64,000 nucleotides of DNA from Burkholderia cepacia ATCC 25416 (GTDB lineage: Bacteria > Pseudomonadota > Gammaproteobacteria > Burkholderiales > Burkholderiaceae), in assembly GCF_001411495.1 (NCBI RefSeq), contig NZ_CP012981.1, positions 930,001 through 994,000 on the forward strand, given 5' to 3'. The notes beneath the pieces are model-generated. The model was not told the DNA's origin. It saw only the letters and a program-made list of their open reading frames with translations, and searched no databases. The position numbers and the translations under genes are program-made. Within the stretch, counting starts at the first letter, position 1. Each line of letters opens with the position of its first letter. Below are positions 49,707 through 62,736 of the stretch, in pieces.

Positions 49707-50246
49707 ATGGCCGAACTTGCAACCATCGCCCGCCCTTACGCAGAAGCGCTGTTCCGCGTGGCCGAGGGCGGTGACATCGCCGCCTGGTCCACGCTCGTGC
49801 AAGAGCTGGCCCAGGTTGCGCGTCTGCCGGAAGTGCTGTCGGTCGCGTCGAGCCCGAAGGTGACGCGCACGCAAGTAGCCGAGTTGCTGCTTGCTGCTGC
49901 GAAGTCGCCGCTCGTGGCCGGCGCCGAAGCGAAGAACTTCGTGCAGATGCTGGTCGACAATCATCGCATCGCGCTGCTGCCGGAAATTGCCGAGCAGTTC
50001 GAGGCGCTCAAGAACGAACGTGAAGGTGCCGCCGACGCCGAGATCGTGAGCGCGTTCCCGCTGAACGGCGCGGATCTCGACAGTCTCGTCTCGGGCCTCG
50101 AACGCAAGTTCAAGCGCAAGCTGAAACCGACGGTCGAAGTCGATTCGTCGCTGATCGGCGGCGTGCGCGTGACGGTCGGCGACGAAGTGCTCGACACCTC
50201 GGTTCGCGCGCGCCTCGCATCGATGCAGGCTGCCTTGACCGCCTGA
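49707..50246 (+). CDS. atpH: ATP synthase F1 subunit delta
   Basis: 179 residues. [20 protein letters not shown] is the delta/OSCP N-terminal signature; [20 protein letters not shown] and the C-terminal [28 protein letters not shown] are also typical. It links the b-dimer to the top of the alpha3-beta3 hexamer. Confidence 0.97.
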   Translation: MAELATIARPYAEALFRVAEGGDIAAWSTLVQELAQVARLPEVLSVASSPKVTRTQVAELLLAAAKSPLVAGAEAKNFVQMLVDNHRIALLPEIAEQFEALKNEREGAADAEIVSAFPLNGADLDSLVSGLERKFKRKLKPTVEVDSSLIGGVRVTVGDEVLDTSVRARLASMQAALTA

Positions 50247-50290
50247 GCGCCACGCCGGCACGCAACAGAATTGACTATCAGGAGCGAATA

Positions 50291-51832
50291 ATGCAACTCA
50301 ATCCCTCTGAGATCAGCGAGCTGATCAAGAGCCGGATCCAGGGCCTTGAAGCGAGCGCAGACGTTCGCAACCAGGGCACCGTGATCTCCGTGACCGACGG
50401 TATCGTGCGTATCCACGGCCTGTCGGACGTGATGCAGGGCGAAATGCTCGAGTTTCCGGGCAACACGTTCGGCCTCGCGCTGAACCTCGAGCGCGACTCG
50501 GTCGGCGCGGTGATTCTCGGCGAATACGAACACATCTCGGAAGGCGACATCGTCAAGACGACGGGCCGCATTCTCGAAGTCCCGGTTGGCCCGGAACTCG
50601 TCGGCCGCGTGGTCGATGCGCTCGGCAACCCGATCGACGGCAAGGGCCCGGTCAACGCGAAGCTGACCGATGCGATCGAAAAGATCGCCCCGGGCGTGAT
50701 CTGGCGTAAGTCGGTGTCGCAGCCGGTGCAGACGGGCATCAAGTCGATCGACGCGATGGTGCCGATCGGCCGTGGCCAGCGTGAGCTGATCATCGGCGAC
50801 CGTCAGTGCGGCAAGACCGCGGTGGCGCTCGACGCGATCATCAACCAGAAGGGCAAGGACCTGATCTGTATCTACGTCGCGATCGGCCAGAAGGCTTCGT
50901 CGATCATGAACGTGGTTCGCAAGCTCGAAGAAACGGGCGCGATGGAATACACGATCGTCGTCGCCGCCACGGCATCGGATTCCGCCGCCATGCAGTACCT
51001 GGCACCGTACGCCGGCTGCACGATGGGCGAATACTTCCGCGACCGCGGCCAGGACGCGCTGATCATTTATGACGACTTGACCAAGCAGGCTTGGGCATAC
51101 CGTCAGATCTCGCTGCTGCTGCGCCGCCCGCCGGGCCGTGAAGCGTACCCGGGCGACGTGTTCTATCTGCACTCGCGTCTGCTGGAGCGTGCGGCTCGCG
51201 TGTCGGAAGAGTACGTCGAGAAGTTCACGAACGGCGAAGTGAAGGGCAAGAGCGGTTCGCTGACGGCACTGCCGGTCATCGAAACGCAGGCAGGCGACGT
51301 GACCGCGTTCGTTCCGACGAACGTGATCTCGATTACCGACGGCCAGATCTTCCTGGAAACCGACCTGTTCAACGCAGGCATCCGCCCGGCAATCAACGCC
51401 GGCGTGTCGGTGTCGCGAGTCGGTGGCGCCGCTCAGACGAAGGTCGTGAAGAAGCTGTCGGGCGGTATCCGTACCGACCTCGCGCAGTACCGTGAACTGG
51501 CCGCATTCGCGCAGTTCGCATCGGACCTCGACGAAGCGACCCGCAAGCAGCTCGAGCGCGGCCGCCGCGTGACGGAACTGCTGAAGCAGCCGCAGTACCA
51601 GCCGCTGCAGGTGTGGGAACTGGCCGTGTCGCTGTACGCCGCGAACAACGGCTACCTCGACGACCTCGACGTGAAGCAAGTGCTGCCGTTCGAGAAGGGC
51701 CTGCGCGAAAGCCTGAAGACCAGCCACGCTGACCTCATCAAGCGCATCGAAGACACCAAGGATCTCTCGAAGGACGACGAAGGCGCACTGCGCTCGGCGA
51801 TCGAATCCTTCAAGAAGTCCGGTGCCTATTGA
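50291..51832 (+). CDS. atpA: ATP synthase F1 subunit alpha
   Basis: 513 residues. The non-catalytic nucleotide site has Walker [16 protein letters not shown] (usual GDRQTGKT, here with Cys for Thr). It also has VIYVA-type [57 protein letters not shown] (shown here only as landmarks 256-300) and [21 protein letters not shown] lies before the ATG. Confidence 0.98.
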   Translation: MQLNPSEISELIKSRIQGLEASADVRNQGTVISVTDGIVRIHGLSDVMQGEMLEFPGNTFGLALNLERDSVGAVILGEYEHISEGDIVKTTGRILEVPVGPELVGRVVDALGNPIDGKGPVNAKLTDAIEKIAPGVIWRKSVSQPVQTGIKSIDAMVPIGRGQRELIIGDRQCGKTAVALDAIINQKGKDLICIYVAIGQKASSIMNVVRKLEETGAMEYTIVVAATASDSAAMQYLAPYAGCTMGEYFRDRGQDALIIYDDLTKQAWAYRQISLLLRRPPGREAYPGDVFYLHSRLLERAARVSEEYVEKFTNGEVKGKSGSLTALPVIETQAGDVTAFVPTNVISITDGQIFLETDLFNAGIRPAINAGVSVSRVGGAAQTKVVKKLSGGIRTDLAQYRELAAFAQFASDLDEATRKQLERGRRVTELLKQPQYQPLQVWELAVSLYAANNGYLDDLDVKQVLPFEKGLRESLKTSHADLIKRIEDTKDLSKDDEGALRSAIESFKKSGAY

Positions 51833-51901
51833 TCCGCGAGTGACACACTGAGGCCGCGCGGGTGCTGACGCGCCCGCGCCGCTTCGGTCAAGGAGCAAGC
51901 T

Positions 51902-52777
51902 ATGGCTGGAATGAAGGAAATTCGCGGCAAGATCAAGAGCGTGCAGAACACGCGCAAGATCACGAAGGCGATGGAGATGGTGGCCGCATCGAAGATGCGT
52001 CGCGCGCAGGAACGCATGCGCGCCGCTCGTCCGTATGCGGACAAGGTCCGTGCCATCGCCGCGCACATGAGCCGCGCGAACCCGGAGTACCGTCACCCGT
52101 TCATGGTGGCGAACGAAGGCGCGAACACGGCCGGCATCATTCTCGTCACGACGGACAAGGGTCTGTGCGGCGGTTTGAACACCAACGTGCTGCGTGCGAC
52201 GGTTCAGAAGTTCAAGGAGCTGGAAGAGAAGGGCCAGAAGGTCGAAGCCACCGCGATCGGTAGCAAGGGCCTCGGGTTCCTGAATCGCTTCGGCGCGAAG
52301 GTGATGTCGCAGGTCGTGCACCTCGGCGACACCCCGCATCTGGACAAGCTGATCGGCGCCGTGAAGACGCAGCTCGATCTGTACTCGGAAGGCAAGCTGT
52401 CGGCGGTTTATATCGCTTACACGCGCTTCGTCAACACGATGAAGCAGGAAGCCGTGATCGAGCAGTTGCTGCCGCTGTCGTCGGAACACTTCGAAGCCGA
52501 TGATGGTACGCCGGCCACGTCGTGGGACTACATCTACGAGCCGGACGCGCAGGCAGTCGTCGACGAACTGCTCGTGCGTTACGTCGAGGCGCTGGTGTAC
52601 CAGGCCGTCGCGGAAAACATGGCGTCCGAGCAATCGGCGCGCATGGTCGCGATGAAGGCCGCGTCCGACAACGCGAAGACGGTGATCAGCGAACTGCAGC
52701 TCGTGTACAACAAGAGCCGCCAGGCCGCGATCACGAAAGAACTGTCGGAGATCGTCGGCGGCGCAGCCGCTGTTTAA
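51902..52777 (+). CDS. atpG: ATP synthase F1 subunit gamma
   Basis: 291 residues. [20 protein letters not shown] and [19 protein letters not shown] form the N-terminal helix of the rotor; [16 protein letters not shown] is the conserved middle motif. The C-terminal helix runs through [21 protein letters not shown] to the end. It rotates within alpha3-beta3. AAGGAG lies before the start. Confidence 0.98.
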   Translation: MAGMKEIRGKIKSVQNTRKITKAMEMVAASKMRRAQERMRAARPYADKVRAIAAHMSRANPEYRHPFMVANEGANTAGIILVTTDKGLCGGLNTNVLRATVQKFKELEEKGQKVEATAIGSKGLGFLNRFGAKVMSQVVHLGDTPHLDKLIGAVKTQLDLYSEGKLSAVYIAYTRFVNTMKQEAVIEQLLPLSSEHFEADDGTPATSWDYIYEPDAQAVVDELLVRYVEALVYQAVAENMASEQSARMVAMKAASDNAKTVISELQLVYNKSRQAAITKELSEIVGGAAAV

Positions 52778-54238
<1,461 letters not shown>

Positions 54239-54269
54239 GGGTCAGGCGTAACGCAGCGGGCGCCGCTAC

Positions 54270-54307
54270 GTCCGTGAGGGATACCTTGATGGTATCCGTT
54301 CGCGGAC
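54270..54307 (+). other. Intercistronic hairpin between atpD and atpC
   Basis: Inner stem GGATACC (54279-54285), loop TTGAT, GGTATCC (54291-54297), with an outer stem GTCCG (54270-54274) / CGGAC (54303-54307). There is no T run. It may tune atpC expression or mRNA stability. Confidence 0.6.
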
Positions 54308-54391
54308 AGGCGCTCACGTAATACGCTCAACCCGCCGTGCATGGGATCGGAGCAGGCGCTGAAGCGCTCGTTCCGATCGACAGGAGTCGAT

Positions 54392-54817
54392 ATGGCAACC
54401 ATCAAAGTAGACGTCGTCAGCGCGGAAGAGCAGATCTTCTCGGGCGAGGCGAAATTCGTCGCGCTGCCGGGCGAAACGGGTGAGCTGGGCATTCTGCCGG
54501 GTCACACGCCGCTGATCACGCGGATTCGTCCGGGTGCGGTGCGCATCGAAGTCGAGGGCGGCAACGACGAATTCGTGTTCGTCGCGGGCGGCATTCTCGA
54601 AGTGCAGCCGGGTGCCGTGACGGTGCTCGCCGACACCGCGATCCGCGGCAAGGACCTCGACGCGGCGAAAGCCGAGGAAGCACGCAAGCGTGCTGAGGAA
54701 ACGCTGCAGAACGCGAAGTCGGATCTCGACCTCGCGAAGGCGCAATCCGAGCTCGCGACCGCGATGGCGCAGCTCGAAGCGATCCAGCGTCTGGCGAAGA
54801 TCCGCAGCCGGCACTGA
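54392..54817 (+). CDS. atpC: ATP synthase F1 subunit epsilon
   Basis: 141 residues from [20 protein letters not shown]. The beta sandwich contains [20 protein letters not shown] (family signature) and [23 protein letters not shown]; the C-terminal two-helix part is present ([20 protein letters not shown]). Epsilon binds gamma and can inhibit ATP hydrolysis. AGGAG is five bases before the ATG. Last gene of the operon. Confidence 0.97.
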   Translation: MATIKVDVVSAEEQIFSGEAKFVALPGETGELGILPGHTPLITRIRPGAVRIEVEGGNDEFVFVAGGILEVQPGAVTVLADTAIRGKDLDAAKAEEARKRAEETLQNAKSDLDLAKAQSELATAMAQLEAIQRLAKIRSRH

Positions 54818-54841
54818 GCCGCGCCGCGTATCCCGCGAAAG

Positions 54842-54868
54842 AAAGCAGCCTTCGGGCTGCTTTTTTTT
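54842..54868 (+). terminator. Intrinsic terminator of the ATP synthase operon
   Basis: Stem AAAGCAGCC (54842-54850), UUCG-type tetraloop TTCG, stem GGCTGCTTT (54855-54863), continuing into a run of eight T. Confidence 0.95.
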
Positions 54869-55071
54869 CGCCCGTCGTTTTTGTCTGTTTTTACGGGTCG
54901 GATCATACCGTCCGGTCGTGCTATTTCACCCGTCCGCAGTAATTCGATGTCAGAGTGTCGTCAGCCGCGCACGGCATCATCCCGGAGAGGCTATCCGTCG
55001 CGACGGCGGCGGAGCAGACACGCGTGAGCCGCATGTCGGGCCGGTCAGACAAAAAACGGACGGAGACATTC

Positions 55072-56799
55072 ATGGCAGCAGACCTTGGCGTGGGGGCGCT
55101 GATCGCGCCCGAAAACGGATTGTCGTACGTGCGCGGCACGACCGACGTGCCGCTCTCCGAAGCGACGATCGGCCGGTTCCTGCTCGACACGGCAGGCCGC
55201 TTTCCCGATCGGCCGGCCGTCGTGTTCCGCGAGCAGCAGGTGCGCTGGACCTGGCGCGAGTTCGCGAACGAGGTCGACGTGCTGGCGGCCGGGCTGGCCT
55301 CGCTCGGCATCGTGAAGGGCGATCGCGTCGGCATCTGGTCGCCGAACCGCAGCGAATGGCTGCTCACGCAGTTCGCGACCGCGCGGATCGGCGCGGTGCT
55401 CGTCAACATCAATCCGGCCTACCGGCTCGCGGAACTCGAATACGCGCTGAACAAGGTCGGCTGTAAAGCCGTGATCGCCGCCGAGCGCTTCAAGACGTCC
55501 GCATACGTCGAGATGCTGCAGACCATCGCGCCGGAACTCGCGACCGCGACGCCGGGCGACCTGCATGCGGCGCGCGTGCCGAGCCTGCGCACGGTCGTGT
55601 CGATGGGCGACGTCGCGCCGGCCGGCATGTTCCGCTTCGCGGACGTGATGGCGCGCGGCCGCCAGGCCGTCGATCCCGCGCTGCTCGATGCGATCGGCGC
55701 GACGCTCGCGGCCCATGAGCCGATCAACATCCAGTTCACGAGCGGCACGACGGGCAGCCCGAAGGGCGCGACGCTCACGCATCGCAACGTCGTCAACAAC
55801 GGCCGCTCGATCGCGACCGCGATGCGCTTCACCGAACAGGACACGCTGTGCATCCCGGTGCCGCTGTATCACTGCTTCGGGATGGTGCTCGCGGTGCTCG
55901 CGTGCGTGTCGAAGGGGGCGGCGATGGTGTTCCCGGGCGAAGCATTCGACCCGGTCGCGACGCTCGCGGCGGTGGCCGACGAGCGTTGCACCGCGCTGCA
56001 CGGCGTGCCGACGATGTTCATCGCGGAGCTCGATCATCCGGCGTTCGCGCAATTCGACCTGTCGACGCTGCGCACCGGGATCATGGCCGGCTCGCCGTGC
56101 CCGATCGAGACGATGAAGCGCGTCGTGTCGCAGATGCACCTGTCCGAGATCACGATCGCGTACGGAATGACGGAGACGAGCCCCGTGTCGTTCCAGAGCT
56201 CGACCGACGACCCGCTCGAGAAGCGCACGACGACGGTCGGCCGCATCCAGCCGCACCTGGAAGTGAAGATCGTCGATCCGGGCGGCGATATCGTGCCGGT
56301 CGGCGCGACGGGCGAGCTGTGCACGAAGGGCTATTCGGTGATGCTCGGCTACTGGGACGACGACACGAAGACGCGCGAGGTGCTCGTGGACGGCTGGATG
56401 CATACGGGCGACCTCGCGACGCTCGATGCGGACGGTTACTGCAACATCGTCGGCCGGTTGAAGGACATGGTGATTCGCGGCGGCGAGAACGTCTATCCGC
56501 GCGAGATCGAGGAATTCCTGTTTCGGCATCCGAAGATTCAGAGCGCGCAGGTATTCGGCGTACCCGATGCGAAGTACGGCGAGGAGCTGTGCGCGTGGAT
56601 CGTGCTGCGCGCGGACGAGCAGATGACCGAGGACGACGTGCGTGCGTTCTGCAGCGGGCAGATCGCGCACTACAAGATCCCGCGCTACATCCGCTTCGTC
56701 GACGAGCTGCCGATGACGGTGACGGGCAAGGTGCAGAAGTTCGTGATGCGCGACCGGATGATCGAGGAGCTGAAGCTCGACGTGCAGAAGACCGCTTAG
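55072..56799 (+). CDS. AMP-dependent acyl-CoA synthetase (fatty-acid/AMP-binding ligase family)
   Basis: 575 residues from [20 protein letters not shown], with CGGAG upstream. The AMP-binding P-loop is [20 protein letters not shown]; further motifs are [34 protein letters not shown] and [19 protein letters not shown]. The catalytic Lys is in [15 protein letters not shown]. It adenylates a carboxylic acid and transfers it to CoA. Best general match is the medium/long-chain acyl-CoA synthetases; substrate not determined. It stands alone after the atp operon. Confidence 0.9.
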   Translation: MAADLGVGALIAPENGLSYVRGTTDVPLSEATIGRFLLDTAGRFPDRPAVVFREQQVRWTWREFANEVDVLAAGLASLGIVKGDRVGIWSPNRSEWLLTQFATARIGAVLVNINPAYRLAELEYALNKVGCKAVIAAERFKTSAYVEMLQTIAPELATATPGDLHAARVPSLRTVVSMGDVAPAGMFRFADVMARGRQAVDPALLDAIGATLAAHEPINIQFTSGTTGSPKGATLTHRNVVNNGRSIATAMRFTEQDTLCIPVPLYHCFGMVLAVLACVSKGAAMVFPGEAFDPVATLAAVADERCTALHGVPTMFIAELDHPAFAQFDLSTLRTGIMAGSPCPIETMKRVVSQMHLSEITIAYGMTETSPVSFQSSTDDPLEKRTTTVGRIQPHLEVKIVDPGGDIVPVGATGELCTKGYSVMLGYWDDDTKTREVLVDGWMHTGDLATLDADGYCNIVGRLKDMVIRGGENVYPREIEEFLFRHPKIQSAQVFGVPDAKYGEELCAWIVLRADEQMTEDDVRAFCSGQIAHYKIPRYIRFVDELPMTVTGKVQKFVMRDRMIEELKLDVQKTA

Positions 56800-56870
56800 C
56801 GCGGCATGAAGAAGGGAAAATGCGCTGGAAAAACGCGGCGGCCTGCGGGCCGTTGCGTTTTCGATGGACG

Positions 56871-56896
56871 AAAAAAAGCGGGCTTATTAGCCCGCT
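56871..56896 (-). terminator. Orphan intrinsic terminator reading on the minus strand
   Basis: Stem AGCGGGCT (56877-56884), loop TATT, AGCCCGCT (56889-56896). On the minus strand it is followed by a run of seven T, so it ends a leftward transcript. No protein gene was recognised upstream of it on that strand, although A residues at 56897-56901 would also precede it properly. Confidence 0.75.
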
Positions 56897-56936
56897 AAAA
56901 ACCACACGCTACGGGGTTAGCGCGAGGAGACCAAAG

Positions 56937-57101
56937 ATGAAACCGAGTCCGGCGGGGGGCCGGAAACGACTCCAACAGGGATGCCCCTTGGAAGGGCTTC
57001 GGTACGTGACCGACTGGCTCGCAGCGCTTCGCGTCCGCTCACACTTGGCACACGAGACCGCATCCGTGTTGAAACCGTTGAGGCCATTGTGGGCGAATTA
57101 A
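56937..57101 (+). CDS. Candidate small protein of 54 residues (unrecognised)
   Basis: ATG preceded by GAGGAG at a 7-base spacing, the strongest Shine-Dalgarno in this gap. It encodes MKPSPAGGRKRLQQGCPLEG through to a C-terminus VLKPLRPLWAN. The peptide is basic with a Leu/Trp-rich middle. I recognise no family. The same DNA may instead be a non-coding RNA on the minus strand that ends at the terminator 56871-56896, so the two readings compete. Confidence 0.3.
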   Translation: MKPSPAGGRKRLQQGCPLEGLRYVTDWLAALRVRSHLAHETASVLKPLRPLWAN

Positions 57102-57542
57102 TGACCCCTCGCGGTAACAAAGTGTTTCAGGTTGTAACGCCCGCCAGATAAGGCTTTCCGGGATTTTTTGCTGTTTTTGAGGGCCCGAAAAAGGTCATTT
57201 TTACCCATATTTTCCGCAGCGTTTTCAGCGCGTGCGCACGATGCGTTTTTCATGCGTATCAGGCTCGACGAATTGCCGATTTACACGCGAGAAAATGCGC
57301 GGTTCGGCAGATGCTGCGCATGACGATTCATTCGTCAGAAAGATTTTGAAACGTGATTGGGCGGCGTGGAAGTCGACCGTCCGGCCAGTTCGCCGGCATC
57401 GGGCCGATTTTGCCGGCGCCGGCGAGCTGCGTCGAAGTGTAACGGCGGCGATTCGGCCGCCGCCGTGCAGCGATTTTCGCGGGCGGCGGCCGCGGGGTCG
57501 GTGCCCGCGAAAGTCACTGCGGGCCGCCGCGTGCGAACCCGC

Positions 57543-58343
57543 TTACTTCAGCCATTTGTCCGAAATCGCCTGGTATTCGCCGGTCGACAGCGCGAGATGC
57601 AGCCACTGGTCGACGTACTGCTGGAACGCAACGTCGCCGCGCGGCACCATGTACGCCTTCTCGCCGAACTGGAACGGCTTGTCCGGATGCACCGAGCACA
57701 GGCCCGGATTCAGCTTTTGCTGCAGCAGCGTCTCGGACGCATCCGTCACCATCACGTCCGCCTTGCCCGCGAGGATTTGCTTGAAGATCGTTACGTTGTC
57801 CGGATAGACCGTGAGGTTCGCGTGCGTGAAATACTGCTTCGCGAAACGCTCGTTGGTGCCGCCCGGGTTCACGATCACGCGCGTTTCCGGCCGGTCGATC
57901 TGCGCGACGGTCTGGTATTTGTCGGCGTCCGCGCAGCGCACGATCGGCGTCTTGCCGTCCACGACGTACGGCTGCGTGAAGAACACGCGCTTCTGGCGCT
58001 CGAGCGTCGTCGAGACGCCGCCCACCGCGATGTCGCATTTCGCGACGAAGTCGCCGGTCAGGTTCGGCCAGCTCGTCTTCACGTAGTCGGTCTTCACGCC
58101 GAGCGATTTCGCGAGCGATTCGGCCATGTCGATGTCGATGCCCTCGAAGCGGCCGTCCGCACGGTAGTACGAATACGGCTTGTAGTCGCCCGTCGTGCAG
58201 ACGCGCAGCGTGCCGCGCGCGAGCACGTCGTCGAGCCGCGAGCCGGCGCCCGGTGCGGCGGCGGCTGCGCCCGCGGCGGTCTGCGCGTGCGCGGCGGCGC
58301 AGCAAAACAACGCGGCGGCGGCGAGCGTGGCGAATGGTTTCAT
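57543..58343 (-). CDS. pheC: Periplasmic cyclohexadienyl (arogenate/prephenate) dehydratase, PheC type
   Basis: 266 residues from MKPFATLAAAALFCCAAAHA (signal peptide). It has the fold of family 3 solute-binding proteins, but the motifs RVCTTGDYKPYSYY, TSWPNLTGDF, VNPGGTNERFAKQYF, YPDNVTIFKQILAGKADVM and SVHPDKPFQFGEKAYM match PheC of Pseudomonas. That enzyme turns prephenate into phenylpyruvate and arogenate into phenylalanine in the periplasm. An amino-acid-binding transport role remains possible, but no ABC permease is adjacent. Confidence 0.75.
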   Translation of the reverse strand: MKPFATLAAAALFCCAAAHAQTAAGAAAAAPGAGSRLDDVLARGTLRVCTTGDYKPYSYYRADGRFEGIDIDMAESLAKSLGVKTDYVKTSWPNLTGDFVAKCDIAVGGVSTTLERQKRVFFTQPYVVDGKTPIVRCADADKYQTVAQIDRPETRVIVNPGGTNERFAKQYFTHANLTVYPDNVTIFKQILAGKADVMVTDASETLLQQKLNPGLCSVHPDKPFQFGEKAYMVPRGDVAFQQYVDQWLHLALSTGEYQAISDKWLK

Positions 58344-58492
58344 CGGTCTCCTCCTTCGTTTCGTTCGATATGAGCGTCCGATCATAACGGAGCCATCGCG
58401 CGCGTCATATGGCCGCCATCGCGCCGGCATGCGCAGCCTTGCGGCGGCTGTCCGGTAAAATGCCGCTTTGCCTTCGCACCGTCGCTCCTACC

Positions 58493-59587
<1,095 letters not shown>

Positions 59588-60041
59588 ACGCAAGCGCTGT
59601 CATGCTGCACTGCGGGATGACAGCGTTTCGTTTTCGGCGCTAAACAGGGCGCAACCCCGCACCGGTTGCCGATTCAGTGCTTGTCAAGACTTGACTTATA
59701 CACATTTTCCTCGTTGCAGCGCGGTAGAGCCCTGTGTCGGTCAAATTGCCTCGCTATGGTTCGGTAATTTGAATAGCAGCCTTATGGAATAAGGCTCCGC
59801 GGGGGACCGCCACAAACGGCGAAAATCAGCGGAAAGCGCGGCCCCGCGTGCGTTGCGGCCCGTGAGCGGCGAGTTCTCAACAAAGTTATCCACAGGCTGG
59901 GCAGGGTATACGGCGATTCCTAATGCGAATCCAAAACTTAGCGCCGAATCTGACGTTTTACTTTAAGTCCGCCGCCACGATGCGGGCGCGGATGCCGGCC
60001 GCCCGTCTCGATGCGGTGCATGCCGCAGCCGGAGCGCCGCG
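59588..60041. other. hemE-priA intergenic region with inverted repeat and a DnaA box
   Basis: 454 bases with no supported gene. Inverted repeat AGCCTTAT (59778-59785) gga ATAAGGCT (59789-59796) without a T run. A perfect DnaA box TTATCCACA lies at 59886-59894. The priA promoter should be in the second half; no strong promoter was picked. Confidence 0.5.
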
Positions 60042-62303
<2,262 letters not shown>

Positions 62304-62333
62304 GCGGCGCGCCATGCGGCCGTCGTGCCGAGC

Positions 62334-62392
62334 GCCGCACACCGCACACCGCACACCGCACACCGCACACCACGCGCCACGCGCCACGCGCC
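62334..62392. repeat. Heptamer tandem repeat (VNTR candidate)
   Basis: One GCCGCAC, then ACCGCAC four times (62341-62368), a short junction ACC, then ACGCGCC three times (62372-62392). Two related 7-base repeats stand side by side in the priA-putA intergenic region, 31 bases after the priA stop. Confidence 0.9.
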
Positions 62393-62736
62393 GCTGCGTC
62401 GACGCCCGGGCCGTCGGGCAGCCCCGAACCGTCTTTTGCGGCACGGCCACCCCCGGCCATCCCCTCCGCCGCCACCCCAGTGCAACCCGTTTTCGTCCGC
62501 CGCCACGCGCGGGGAAGGTTGCGCACGCATGCCAAACCGGCCTGCTCAGGGAAAACACCGATCCCCCGACCACGGGCAACTCCTAGGTTGCAACCTCATA
62601 AGTGGCTGATTATATTGACTAACCCAAGGGTGCAACCCAGCTCGCAATTTGGTTGCACCTTTTTATTGCGTGCCGTAGGATTTCGCGCATCCTCTCACAC
62701 CACATTGCCGGGCTCGCACCGGCGCACGAACCCACC
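62393..62736 (+). promoter_or_regulatory. putA control region with PutA-type GTTGCA operators and promoter
   Basis: GTTGCA motifs (either strand) occur at 62481-62486, 62587-62592 within the palindrome GGTTGCAACC (62586-62595), 62631-62636 and 62652-62657. A sigma70-like promoter TTGCAC (62653-62658), 17-base spacer, TAGGAT (62676-62681) lies at the end, so the last operator overlaps its -35. GTTGCA is the known recognition sequence of the PutA ribbon-helix-helix domain in E. coli. Confidence 0.75.

Larger units (their letters stand above)
56800..57542. other. Intergenic region with an orphan minus-strand terminator and a small ORF candidate
   Basis: 743 bases between convergent genes. The part 56871-57110 holds a minus-strand terminator and a short plus-strand ORF (both listed separately). 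The part 57110-57330 is AT-rich with T runs. The part 57360-57540 is GC-rich with no supported feature. GTAACAAAG and GTTGTAAC near 57113 and 57132 look like a spaced pair of regulator half-sites but are unassigned. Confidence 0.4.

Noticed and set aside
56917-57120. A 67-codon minus-strand frame ahead of the orphan terminator
   Set aside because: It starts at TTG, has no well-placed ribosome site at any internal start and a low-complexity Ser/Arg product; kept only as a possible RNA region.
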